This document shows, piece by piece, positions 34,186 through 44,775 of a stretch of 64,000 nt of DNA (positions are counted from its first letter, which is position 1; the number at the start of each line of letters is the position of its first letter). The notes under the pieces are model-generated. The model had not been told where the DNA came from, did no database searches, and saw only the letters and a list, made by a program, of their open reading frames with translations. The position numbers and the translations under genes were made by a program. Source of the stretch: Costus lasius. Its lineage: Eukaryota; Streptophyta; Magnoliopsida; Zingiberales; Costaceae. The DNA is taken from positions 26,923,565 to 26,987,564 of the forward strand of contig CM050451.1 in assembly GCA_027563935.2 (NCBI GenBank), read 5' to 3'.

Positions 34186-34512
34186 TTACGGCACACCCAA
34201 CATGATCTTTACGGTACCATAATTTGGAGTTTTTCCGGGCAGAGAATTTCATTCGATTACGGCAATACTGTAAACATAGTTATGGTGCCGTATTTTGGAG
34301 CGTTTTTGATCAGAGAATCGATGGAGTTTACAGTTCTACCATAAGGAACTTTACGGTACCGTAATTCAAGTCAATTTTCTACCCGAAAGATTGTTGACAT
34401 TACGGCACTATCGTAAAGAACGTTACCGTACCGTAATTCCAGAAGATTTCAACACGAGAACTCGCTGTCCAGATTACGGCACTGCCGTAAAGCTGATTAC
34501 GGCCGTAATTAC
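34186..34512 (+). repeat. TTACGG/CCGTAA palindrome array in A2 5' LTR
   Basis: Recurring short inverted repeats such as TTACGGTACCGTAA, TTACGGCACTGCCGTAA and TTACGGCCGTAA, in pairs roughly every 75-80 bp, with spacers including AGAGAAT and GAAAGATT. Counterparts: 53866-54612, 18446-18730, 29047-29331 and the internal spacer 38735-39200. Confidence 0.75.
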
Positions 34513-35796
34513 GAAGCTGCTTGTGACTTTCCCAGTCAACTCCGAAGCTCGATTCTTGCGGAGATGATTTCGATGGATCCAGGCCATTAAATACATTGCT
34601 GTAAGAAACAAATAGGAAGCTATCGACGGGACGAAGACAAAGAGACTGAAAGTCCTAATTTTCATCCACCACAGAGAGAAAAATTGCCTCACACGCCACT
34701 GCCCTAGGTTTCACCGTCGGGAAGCGTATAGCGTATCTCCGGCCGTGAAATTTGAGTGGAAGCTACGCATAGCGGAGGAGAAGGTGTACCTGAAGTTTCA
34801 ACGTGATCGGAGATCAGACGGAGGAGAAATCACCAAAAAACCGAACGTCGCCGCTATTCGCTCTAGATTACGGCCGTACTGTATTCTTCTTCCTTTTGAT
34901 TTTCTTCAACATGGATTATTGTAATCTTCCCTCTATGCTAGCTTAAACTCATTTTGGGACATGGAGGAGTAATTCACTTGATTTCTAATGACTAGATGAC
35001 TATATTTCATTATTTTGTTGTGTTTAATCTTAGCATGATGATTTTACTTATGTGATGATCGTTCTTATACTCTCCATAGATCTATATTATTATTCATGTT
35101 TTAGAATTTTCGCCATTGACTGAAAAGTAATTGCTTGAGAATTTGGAACCCCTAGAATTGCATGTTAGGAACCCTTTTAGGTTAGTTCTTATTTGTTTGA
35201 TTCTAGTAACCTAATTGCCATGATAATAATATAAATCTAGGATTGAGTCTAAGTTTTCAAACATGGAGATCATGTGCGAAAGCAAAGATCGGAACGTTGG
35301 AGAACCATGAGTAAAACTAGTGTCGAGACTCGGATGCACGAAAGTGATCCTTGAGATTCCACTAGAGATTATCGACCAAGAACTCGGATGCACGAAAGTG
35401 ATCCCTGAGTTCTTAGTTTGATGATTTACTTGCCTTCAACGTTGGGACGACTCTTGGGCGAAAGCGAAGATTTATCCCTGCATGGTTGTCTGCATGAAAG
35501 TGAGACAATCCTTTTATTAAAGAAAATTGCATCTTTATCATGTTGAAATTAAACTGACTAAATCTTTATTCATGTCTAGTCATAAAAATTAAAGTGAACG
35601 AAACCCTAGTCCCAACTTCTCTCTCTGATAATTCCGTTTTAGCGCTTTAGTCCTCGATTGCTAGTTTACGCTCTTTCGATTGCCTAGATAGTGAAAAATC
35701 AATTATTCGATACTCAACAATATAGGTCTCTGTAGGATCGATATTTTCTTTATTACTTCGAGTATTCGTGCACTTGTGGACACTATGAGTTTAGGG

Positions 35797-35825
35797 ACAA
35801 CAAGTTTCTGGAGCCGTGTCAGGGA
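35797..35825 (+). other. Primer-site echo inside the A2 LTR
   Basis: ACAACAAGTTTCTGGAGCCG and the following bases look like a worn copy of the true LTR end plus primer site at 35921-35950 (CAACAAGTTTTTGGCGCC...). The same echo is in the 3' LTR at about 55510-55538. S1 ends near this point. Confidence 0.6.
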
Positions 35826-35931
35826 GTGACAATAGCCCTGTGCGCCAATACTTAGGTTTTGGCTGCGACACCTGAAGCAAGTCTACCTACTTGTATTTAA
35901 AAGTGTGTCCTTTCGGATCACAACAAGTTTT

Positions 35932-35950
35932 TGGCGCCATTGCCGGGGAC
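35932..35950 (+). promoter_or_regulatory. A2 primer-binding site, tRNA-Asp type
   Basis: TGGCGCCATTGCCGGGGAC, six bases after the LTR; one mismatch to the complement of the plant tRNA-Asp 3' end. Confidence 0.9.
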
Positions 35951-36052
35951 CTTAGTTTTTGTTGATATCGGAGATATTGAGATTATTGCTAGACTAGGTG
36001 TTTATTTACTGTTTATATTTTTTCTATTATTTTCTGTTTTTCTTGAAATCAC

Positions 36053-37208
36053 TTGATCTATCTATTTTGCATGCGCAGGAGCCTTAGATCAGGACCACTT
36101 GTTCTATTGGATCCTGAAATTAACAAAACACTTAGTGTGCGCAGGAAGTTAAGACTGGAAGAGGATTTACAAGAAACATCACAGGAGATACAAGAAGAAA
36201 TTGTGGAGATGGCAAATAACCAGAAAACATTGAGGGACTATGCAGCCCCTAATCCACAAGAAATTGATTCAACAAAACTAGTTTGGAGGATCTCCACTGG
36301 AAGATCCAAACCAACACTTGGCTTTGTTTTTAGAACTATGTGATACCATCAAGATTAATGGTGTTTCTAATGATGCTTTGAAATTAAGATTATTTCCTTT
36401 TTCTCTTAGGGACCGGGCGCGATCATGGCTTCAAGCACAACCAACTGGAACCTTCACAACTTGGGATCAACTGTCAAATTCCTTCTTGATGAAATACTTC
36501 CCTCCAAGCAAGACAATTCAACTGAGAAATCAAATCACAAGTTTCCAACAAAAAGATGGAGAATCTTTCAGTGAGGCATGGGAGAGATTTAATGAATTAC
36601 AACGGAAGTGTCCTCACCATGGCATTGAAGATTGGGTTTTATTGCATACTTTTTATAATGGTTTATTATATAATACCAGACTAACTGTAGATGCTGTTGC
36701 AGGTGGAGCTCTTATGAGCAAAACAATTGAGGCTGCTTTCAAACTACTTGAGGAGATGACATTGAATCACAATCAATGGACTTCTGAGAGAGGAGTATTC
36801 TACATACCTTCTCAAGGTAAAAATGAAAATGATGGATGGCGTGCCTTGGCAGAGAAGGTAGATTCTTTATGCAGTAGGTTTGATTCTATGCAAACTGCTT
36901 CTATTTCTGCTATCATTTGTGATGTTTGTGGTAATGATGGACATAATGCTGAAAATTGTAGAGTTATTGTAAATCAGGGTACTGAACATGTTAATGCTGT
37001 AGAGAACTATAATCAAAATAGAAATAATGATCCCTATTCCAATACCTACAACCCTGGTTGGAGGAACCATCGTAACTTGTCTTGGAGAAATAATAATCAA
37101 ACTAATGGGCAAAATGATAATAGGAGGTATAATCAGAGACAATCAAATCAGAGTCAACCACAGAACCCCAGCTTAGAAGAGATGTTTACTCAATTTATGG
37201 GTTTCTAG
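36053..37208 (+). pseudogene. gag: A2 gag: capsid-type domain and zinc knuckle, one frameshift
   Basis: The first segment (from 36071 or so, MRRSLRSGPL) is in one frame to about 36283. The rest is in another and contains LALFLELCDTIKINGVSND, then the retrotransposon-gag domain (LRLFPFSLRDRARSWLQ, LMKYFPPSK, FQQKDGESFSEAWERF) and one CCHC knuckle, CDVCGNDGHNAENC. An Asn/Gln-rich tail follows, ending at the stop at 37206-37208. The frameshift near 36283 also seems to coincide with loss of sequence, since the two parts are closer than in related elements as I recall them. The protein would form the particle shell; the knuckle binds RNA. Confidence 0.75.
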
Positions 37209-37605
37209 AAAAAACAGAATGAAGACATGAATGAGAGTCTGAAATAGATCAATTCCAGCATGAATGAGAGCCTGAAATAGATCAATTTCAGGATAGATGG
37301 TATTGTTTCTCACAATAGAATTTTAGAGTTTCAGATAGCACAACAAGCTAGTGTACTTTATAGACCCCCTGGGAAATTGCCTTCTAAACCTGAGATAAAC
37401 CCTAGGGAGCACTGTAATGCCATCATGACTAGGAGTGGAAAACAACTAGGAGAACCTAGAGGGAAATTTGTGAATATTAAAAAAGAGCTTGATGATGATC
37501 ATGAAAGGGAACTAGAATTAGGAGTCCCAAACTTGTTTACCACCTCAAAAAGGTGATGAACCAAAAGGAGATGAACCATGTGAGAAAGATAATCCTAAAC
37601 CTAAT
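37209..37605 (+). pseudogene. A2 gag-to-protease linker
   Basis: The frame continues past the TAG with MNESLK repeats (each followed by a stop), then FQIAQQASVLYRP and EINPREHCNAIMTRSGK, the segment also seen at base 3 in A1. One further frame change lies before the protease ORF. Confidence 0.55.
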
Positions 37606-38409
37606 TTGCCTCCTACCTACAAGCCACCCATACCCTTTCCTCAAAGGTTAGTGCAAAATAAATTAGACAAACAATTTGGCAAATTTCTTGATGTCCTGAA
37701 AAAGCTTTATATTAACATTCCATTTACTGAAGCTATTTCCCAAATGTCATCTTATGCTAAATTTTTAAAAGGGATTTTGTCTAATAAGAGAAAATTAGAT
37801 GATTATGACACTTGCACTATAACTTTCACTAAAGATTGTAGTGCTATCATACAGAAAAAATTGCCTCCTAAACTGAAGGATCCAAGTAGCTTTTCTATAC
37901 CATGTTCAATTGGCACTATGGTTTTTGACCGAGCCTTATGTGACCTGGGTGCTAGCGTGAGTCTAATGCCTCTTTCTATTTACAGGAAACTAAACATTGG
38001 AGAGCTAAAGCCTACATCCATATCCTTACAGCTCGCGGATTCATCGGTAAAGTATCCTGTAGGTATATTAGAGAATGTTCCAATCAAGATAGGTGAGTTT
38101 TTCATACCTACAGATTTTGTGATATTAGATATGGAAGAAAATCACAAAAACCCTATAATTTTTGGTAGACCACTGTTAGCTACTGCTAAAGCAAACATAG
38201 ATGTAAAAGAAGGAAAGATCACTCTTGATATCTGTGACAACAAAATTGAATTCAATCTTAATGATTCACTAAATAAACTTTCTTACTCTGGTTCATGTTG
38301 TAGTATTGAAATATTTGATGATGTTGTTATTGATGTTTCTAGTTTATTTGATGAAACCTCAAATTCTGAAACTAACAATCTTTCTGAGGATATTGATAAG
38401 AAATTGTAG
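37606..38409 (+). CDS. A2 aspartic protease segment (267 codons, open)
   Basis: The ORF starts within a proline-rich linker (PPTYKPPIPFPQRL) and has a KQFGKFLDVLKKLYINIPF region, the active-site region LCDLGASVSLMPLSIY (Asp-Leu-Gly-Ala, as in Athila proteases) and the C-terminal NPIIFGRPLLATAKANIDV. The shown start is the edge of the open frame, not a proven translation start; in life this is part of a gag-pro polyprotein. After the domain comes an acidic tail ending KKL-stop at 38407-38409. The role would be particle maturation. Confidence 0.75.
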   Translation: MPPTYKPPIPFPQRLVQNKLDKQFGKFLDVLKKLYINIPFTEAISQMSSYAKFLKGILSNKRKLDDYDTCTITFTKDCSAIIQKKLPPKLKDPSSFSIPCSIGTMVFDRALCDLGASVSLMPLSIYRKLNIGELKPTSISLQLADSSVKYPVGILENVPIKIGEFFIPTDFVILDMEENHKNPIIFGRPLLATAKANIDVKEGKITLDICDNKIEFNLNDSLNKLSYSGSCCSIEIFDDVVIDVSSLFDETSNSETNNLSEDIDKKL

Positions 38410-38449
38410 AAGAAAAAGACAAGAAGAAGGAGAAGAAAATCTAAGTTGA

Positions 38450-38599
38450 TGGACAAAGGAAAGAAAATTTGGAGAAAATTTGGAGATTGTTTCAAGGCTG
38501 AGCCTTATGTTATTAAAAGAGATGCCCAACCAAAAGAAATATCAGAAGGGCAATTGAGAAGTTCACGATCAAATCCGAAAGCAAAAGGGTCAAGCTAAT
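38450..38599 (+). pseudogene. A2 short terminal ORF ending in the SL1 loop
   Basis: From ATG 38450 a frame of 49 codons (MDKGKKIWRKFGDCFKAEP...) ends with Ser-Ser-TAA, the TAA lying inside the AGCTAA loop of SL1. It is probably the end of the ancestral polyprotein left after pol was lost. The end Ser-TAA at the same place is also seen in frame in A1 and N1. Confidence 0.5.
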
Positions 38600-38636
38600 G
38601 ACCTTTAAATTAGCGCTTCTTGGGAGGCAACCCAAG
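38588..38636 (+). other. A2 copy of the conserved twin stem-loop
   Basis: SL1 38588-38603: GGTCA-AGCTAA-TGACC. SL2 38619-38636: CTTGGG-AGGCAA-CCCAAG. Both stems perfect (5 and 6 bp). AGCGCTT lies between them as in N1. Confidence 0.75.
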
Positions 38637-39728
38637 CTTTCTAACTTTAGTTTTGCTTTCTTTTATTTACTTTGTTTTAATTTTCTTTTAGAGCTAATTT
38701 TTACAAAAAAAAATTTGTAGGAAACAAGATTTTGCGCAAAATTACGGCACTACCGTAATATCCTTTACGGTACCGTAATCTCGGTTATTTTCAACCAGAG
38801 GATTTTAACCCGTTACAGTACCCCCGTAAGTATTTTTACGGTACCGTATTTTGCGACAAAATCTTCCCGTGAGTTTTCTTATTTTTACGGCACTACTGTA
38901 AACTTCTTTACATGCCGTAATCTTTGAAATTTTGAATTTTTAATTTTCAATTTTTTTTAAAAAAAAATATATATCTGTGATCGATATTACGGCACCACCG
39001 TAAAATGATTTACGGTACCGTAATGAGCATTGGTTTTCGACCCAAGAGTTTCGACCCTTTACGGTACTGACGTAAACATTTTAACGGTACCGTAATATGT
39101 GCAATTTTTGAGCTGAAAGTTTTTTTACCGGTTACGGCCATACCGTAAACAATGTTACGGGCGTAATTCTATTCGCGACACGCGATAAAGGTGCCGTAAA
39201 CCTAGGGTTCTTAGGGCCGTTTTCACTCTTTCTCGCTCGCTCGTGCACCGATCTTGGAGCTCCGACCATCCTTGACCTTCTTGACACTCAGGCGACCCTT
39301 CCCGTCCGGTGATTGCCGCCGATTTGGTAACCTTTTGTCCGATTTCACTGTTTTGGCGAGTTTTGACCTAGTTTTCGCCCCTTTTGTTCATGTGTCTTTG
39401 TTTCTCAACCGATTTTGGGGATTCTTGTTTTCATTTACTCGTGAGAGGATAGGCTGTCGATTCTGTGTAATTTTGAAAGTTTTGGACTGATTTATAGGGC
39501 TGATTTGAGCTAAAACGCGCTGAACATGCTAAGGGTTTACTGTTCACTGTTGCCCTTTTCATATTTTTTTCACTGATTCTAGAGTTCAAGCATGAGTTTA
39601 AATTGACTTTTTACTTCAAATATGCTTGATTAGTTTTGATGATGATGATTGGAAGTGTTATCCTTGTTTATTTGCTATATCATTGCTATATCTGTGTTGA
39701 ATGCTAGTTGCAGCCTATGTTTGCAATC
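38637..39728 (+). other. A2 spacer with palindrome array, before late ORF
   Basis: From 38735 to about 39200 there are many TTACGG/CCGTAA inverted motifs (for example TTACGGTACCGTAA near 38765 and 39008) in the same paired layout as in the LTR. The part after 39180 is GC-richer, with pyrimidine runs, and just before the late ORF is TTGCAG, which could be a splice acceptor. A 78-codon frame at 39254-39490 has no recognisable domain. Confidence 0.5.
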
Positions 39729-40668
39729 ATGCCACCAAGGGTGAAGGGATTGGTTTCCAAAAGAAAAGGAAAGGCACCAGCTGAACCTTCCTTTCCACCC
39801 AACCCACATGGCATAGTTTTTAGGAATGAGATTCAAGCTGCGAGGTATAACCAATTGGTTGAAAGGAGAGTAGTAGCAACAAAATATGCTGACAAGAGGA
39901 CTTTGGAAGCATTGGGGTTATATGAGGATGTTATGTGGATGTTTGATGAGATTAGATCCCAGCGATTTTTCCAGATCACGCCACAGACATATCTGCCGAT
40001 TGTTCTGGAATTTTTGAGCAGCTTTGATATGGAGCTTTACACTTATCCCACTAGGCATGCGGATGGTGAGATCACCTTCCGTATGGCCAATGAAGAGAGG
40101 AAGCTATCTTTAAGAGATTTGAGGACTATCTATCATCTTGGTAATGGAGGACACACAATTGTTTCACCGGGGTATGCTGAAGATGTGTTTTGGAACCAGA
40201 TCACTCAAGAGACCCACTTTTCTACACTTACTGCCAGGGCATCCAAGATTTCAAACCCGTGTATCAAATATGGCCATAGAGTTTTAGCCCACACTGACTT
40301 TGGTAGAGGTGACAGTGATGGGATGGTCAGACAAACTAAGTTGTTCTTCTTGTGGAGCATGCTATTTGGATACCCTTTGGATGTTGCCTTCTTTTTTATG
40401 AAACACATAGAGAAGGTCTCTAGAGCAAAGAAAGGTGCTATTGTGATAGGCAGTTTCATTACACCTATAGCACTTTACTTGAGGGTTGAGCCCTATGGGG
40501 TGGAAGTTGCAAGAGGAAGCCCAAGACTAGACATGGAGTCCTGTATAGCCATGAAGATGATAATGAGAGATGGAGAATGTTTTTTGTTGATTCTTGGAGG
40601 AGGACAGAAGCAGCCACTACCATGCACAGAAAAGACCATAGTGAGGAACCAAGCAAATTGGATGTTAG
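39729..40668 (+). CDS. A2 ATHILA-type late ORF, first part (split by C2)
   Basis: Start chosen at ATG 39729 (MPPRVKGLVSKRKGKAP) because A1 has a matching start (MAPRRS) at 1702; the frame is open from 39708. A basic N-terminus is followed by the conserved domain: YEDVMWMFDEI, YLPIVLEFLSSFDMELYTYP, LSLRDLRTIYHLG, GRGDSDGMVRQTKLFFLWSML, SPRLDMESCIAMKMI. C2 inserted at 40669. The frame resumes after the GTTAG duplication at 51890 and stays open to 52374; total about 474 codons across both parts, with no other lesion. Function unknown; it has been called envelope-like only from its position. Confidence 0.75.
40664..40668. repeat. Target-site duplication of C2 (left)
   Basis: GTTAG, repeated at 51885-51889. 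The reading frame of the late ORF is continuous across it. Confidence 0.95.
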
Positions 40669-41604
40669 TGTTGGTGTATATGCCCTGCAGACCAATGTAT
40701 GGACATGGTCAGGCATTGTTTAAATGTACTTCGATAGAATTAATGAAATTGATATAATCAATAAAGGCATGGTCGTTATTATGCAGATTGCTTTACCTGC
40801 GTTGATGTATTGAATTGCATAGATAATGTCCCAGGAGTTTGGATTGGATCCATTCTCATAAGTAATCCCCGGTCAAGGTGCCTTAGCCGATATGGGACAG
40901 CTTTGGTGCATGTGAGACTGGTGTATGGGCTGGTTAGGTGCGAGGCACAGTAACGCAGACATACAGGTGCATTGAATGCACTGGAGTGATCCACCGTGAG
41001 GATTGACTTGTCTAGTTAACAAGTCAATCTCACATGCAAGAGGTTTGCATTGATCCTTAGACTTGAGGTATTCATGTCTAGATATGATGATGGGTATGTT
41101 TTGATACAGTCTTACGTCTCTCCGTAAATGGGTGATCAAAACGACTGTCATTGAGCATGTCATAAGTCATGTAGAGACATGGATGACCAATAGTAGGATT
41201 TGCCCCTTCCTTCTGAGGAAGCATGATATCCACCTCGGGGCGCCCCACCTTATTGGTGCATGACAGGAAAGTGTGGCCACACTTGTTGAGTCATGACCAA
41301 TGCATTGGAAAATAAACTTGAGACTAATCCAATGGCAGGATATCAGTTTAGGCAAAGGGATCTAGAATGCATGGGAATCCTCGTTGCTTGTTAGGGAGTT
41401 GTTGCCAGATGACTTAAGTCCTATGACATGGGTAGTAGTGATGTGTTGCTAGATACCTCTCACTACTTATGATGATATTCAATCATCATTGCTATCGTCA
41501 TTAGGATCCTACCGGGTCACACGCAATAGACTCTTGACGTTATTTTATGATCTGGAAATCTTGGAATATATTTGAGTTCATTATTCTGAGTCCAAGACAG
41601 ATTC

Positions 41605-43262
41605 TGAAAGGTTCCCCTGTAACTAGGGGGCGAAACCCAGATAGGTGGCGCATAAAATTTTGCAAGTGGAAGCATGGGTTTCAATAGATCTTTCGCAAAT
41701 ATATGATCAACTTGTTCGAGTATGGATTCATACCATTGCCATTGGTTCGATTGGCGTCTAGGAAGAAGATGGCGACAGGGCTCTCCTCCAAAGCGCCGCA
41801 CACAAGATGATCAACGGCTTGCTCCTTGGACGCTCCTTGTGCTAGCAAGGATCTCCAAGTGACCTTGTCGTGTAAGGGATGAGGTGCTTGGCCGAATTTC
41901 CTCCAAGTCGTGAGTCTTCTTCACCACGAGAGAAATGTCGTCCAGAGAGATAGGCGAGCGGCGAGAATAGGGCTTCTCTCTTCGAACAAGAAGCGTGGTC
42001 TCTTTTGAGATCATGGTTTCTAAAATTAGAAACCACACCCCACGTTCTCTCATTCACGCCAAGTGAATGAATCGCAACATGCCCCCTTTGAACCATGCGC
42101 TCAATTAATGAGCGGTTCAAGTTGATTTGGTTTAAAAACCAAATAAACCAAGCAATTAGTCCAGATTATAATAAACCCCTAAGGCTTAAGATCTGACCAT
42201 TCATCTCCTGATACTCTTGATCTTACCGATCTAGCATCAACTCTCTCGATCTAAGCTTACCGATCTTAAGCCCTAATCAATCAAACATGATCAGACCAGA
42301 TCTCACTTACAATCAGAGATTAAATCCCTTTAAACTGAACTCAAACAATTCAGTCCACACGATCTGACTTAAGTAAGCCATATCATCAAATTGTGCGACC
42401 CTAAGGGTTTCCTTTAAATGTCGGTAATGATAACTTACGTTATCACGATCAGTGAGGGGTATCTAGCAACACATCACTGTCTCCCGATATAAAAGAAAGA
42501 GTCTTCCAAGACTACACCCAAACCACAGCACAAGTGTGAATCCACTTCACCAGGCATACATGTTTCCTTTGCCACTGGATGTTCTTATTGGACAAGCGTG
42601 TCAAGCCTGTAGCTCCAATATGATGAGCATGATTAGATCAGATGAACATAGTCACCTGGGTATGGCCATACACTTTCTCAATCATCTCATCCAGGGGGGC
42701 CCCTTTAGAACATCACACTCCAAACAAGGAGACGGCAATCCTATATCTATCACTAGTGTCCTAACCTGACTCAAGCTCACCATCCAAGATAGTCTATAAC
42801 CATTATGTTTCAAAATGATATTGAACTACCTCAAAACAATGACAATCATCATTTAGAAACACAAGTGATCTCAAGTCAGAGGACATGTGCCACTTGTTGC
42901 AATCAAGGATTATTCACATTGTGACAAGCAATTGAATATCCTAGTAGGGTCTGTCCAGTACATCCAATGTACCCATGAGTCTACATCTTATTCCACGCTC
43001 AAAGCATCCTATAAGATTAGCACACATATTAGTCTCAATCATATCAAGGCTGTCTCATGTTCACCAAGATATCTCGACTAAGGACATAAGACATGTCAGC
43101 CAAGCTGAACAGCTTTGAGACATTATTCAGAAGCACACTTATTACAGCAGACAATGTAACAAACTGAATAACAACTATTGCCTTTATAAACATAAAAGTT
43201 TATACATGATACTGTTACAATCCCAAGGCCTCAAACATTAGCCTTAAGGGCATAGCCCAACA
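41605..43262 (-). mobile_element. C3: solo LTR of a related copia family, reversed, inside the C2 5' LTR
   Basis: 1,658 bp with GATTC duplications at 41600-41604 and 43263-43267. Read on the minus strand it starts TGTTGGGCTATGCCC and ends CCTTTCA. It shares GTGATGTGTTGCTAGATACC with the C1/C2 LTRs in the matching place, so it is a sister family. The C2 3' LTR lacks it, so it arrived after C2 or in only one LTR. No internal region. Confidence 0.85.
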
Positions 43263-43360
43263 GATTCATGGTTGAATCTGAGTCCAATTGGGATTCATGA
43301 GTTTGTATATGTATCCTAGTCAAGTTGGACTTGAACAAGGGATTATATACCATGTTGGAT

Positions 43361-43660
43361 TCGAATCCTAATCTAATTAGGAGTTGGAATCCTAATCCTA
43401 TTAGGAATTGGAATCCTAATCCAACTAGGAGTTGGAATCCTAATCTAATTAGGAGTTGGAATCCTGACCCTACTAGGAATTGGAATCCTAATCCAACTAG
43501 GAGTTGGAATCCTAATTTAATTAGGAGTTAGAATCCTAACCCTATTGGGAAATAGAGTCCTATTCCAACTAGGAGTTGGAATCCTAATTCAATTAGGAGT
43601 TGGAATTCTAATTCTACTAGAAATGAGAATCCTAATCTAATTAGGATTCAAATCCTAATG
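43361..43660. repeat. Palindromic tandem repeat in C2 5' LTR
   Basis: About 24-bp units such as TTGGAATCCTAATCCAACTA, some 12 in a row with variation. Units contain inverted repeats (TCCTAAT-CTA-ATTAGGA; CCAACT-AGG-AGTTGG). Translation gives a meaningless NPNLIRSW-type repeat. Confidence 0.85.
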
Positions 43661-44761
43661 AGAATTAGATTTGGATAAGGCCCATAGTGGTTGGGCGCAA
43701 ATCCTAATCCAACTAGGATTCAAATCCTAAAGAGAATTGGATTTGGATAAGGCTCATTGTGTTGGGCGCAAATCCTAATCCAATAAGGATTTATTTCCAT
43801 GGGCCTAATTAGTGTTGAGATCCAAATCCAATTAGGGATTGTGGATTAATTCTAATTGAGGCAAGTTTGAATCCTAATAGGAGTTGGAAATACACTTGGC
43901 GCATGGGATAATTCCATATATGGAATTTGCGCCAATTGGGGTGTATGAATCCTTTTGGAAAGTTGTTTCCTCAAGTGGAAACTATCTTGGACGTGTGGGG
44001 CTGATATGTTGGCAAATATGGCTTGATTTATTCAAGCAATGATTTGGCCAATCATATATGGAAAGTCCTAATTGAATTGGAACTCAAATTTCCTCTCTTG
44101 ATAAGGCAAGAAGCTAGATTCTTTCCATGCTTCATGTTGCGCCTATTCAAGAGAGGATGTGGCTGAACCCTTATGGCAATTCCTTGGAGGAATTGCGCCA
44201 AGAGCATAGAAGGAAAGAGAGGTGGCGGTTTGGCTTGGTCGGTTATAAAAGAAGGGGTATGCGCCCCCTCTTGTGATGACGATTGGATGATCATTAGATG
44301 AACATCAAGTGCAGAATTCTTCTTGAGGAAAAGGCAACTTGGAGTTGCGCAAGCCCTAGAATTCAAGCCGCCCTCTTCTTCTTGTGGAGCGCCACCCTCT
44401 CTTCTCTTCCTCTTGTCTTTGGCCGAGAGTCTCCAAGCAAGGAGACAAGTTGGCGTGAAGAGCAAGGAGGAAGGAGAAGGAGATTCCAAGAGGTGATCTT
44501 CTCTTCCCGAGGCTAGCACCGAGCGTGGAAGGGAGCAACGTTGAGAAGGTCGACGCGTGGATACTTGTAGAGGACGAGCACGTGAGCGTCTTCAACTTGG
44601 CACCTTCATCCTAACAAGCAATAGAGGTACTAACCCTAACACATCCTTGTGTTCTCTCTCTCGCATGGATCCTTGGGAAAGGAATGTGTTTCGGGTGTAA
44701 TGCTTCTTCCGCTGCGTCCTGGGACTGCAAATTTTTAAATTACACCCGGCATTCCCCAACA

Positions 44762-44775
44762 GTGGTATCAGAGCT
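44762..44775 (+). promoter_or_regulatory. C2 primer-binding site, initiator tRNA-Met type
   Basis: GTGGTATCAGAGCT directly after the LTR. Confidence 0.9.

Larger units (their letters stand above)
33931..35925 (+). repeat. A2 5' LTR
   Basis: Pairs with 53614-55638 and ends GGATCACAACA. Its first 17 bases do not match the other LTR (TGATGACACC...) but resemble sequence about 70 bp further inside, so the left tip is replaced. Holds a palindrome array at about 34186-34512 and an internal primer-site-like sequence at 35797-35825. Confidence 0.8.
40669..44761 (+). repeat. C2 5' LTR (split by C3)
   Basis: TGTTGGTGTATATGCC...ATTCCCCAACA. Without C3 and its duplication it is about 2,430 bp, the same as the 3' LTR. 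TATA box TATAAAAG at 44244-44251. A tandem TAGGATT/AATCCTA-rich repeat lies at 43361-43660. Confidence 0.95.

Noticed and set aside
43325..43531. ORF with NPNLIRSW repeats (also 50452-50652)
   Set aside because: Translation of a palindromic tandem repeat inside an LTR.
43361..43660. Possible CRISPR-like array
   Set aside because: Repeats are contiguous and palindromic without unique spacers, and the sequence is plant.
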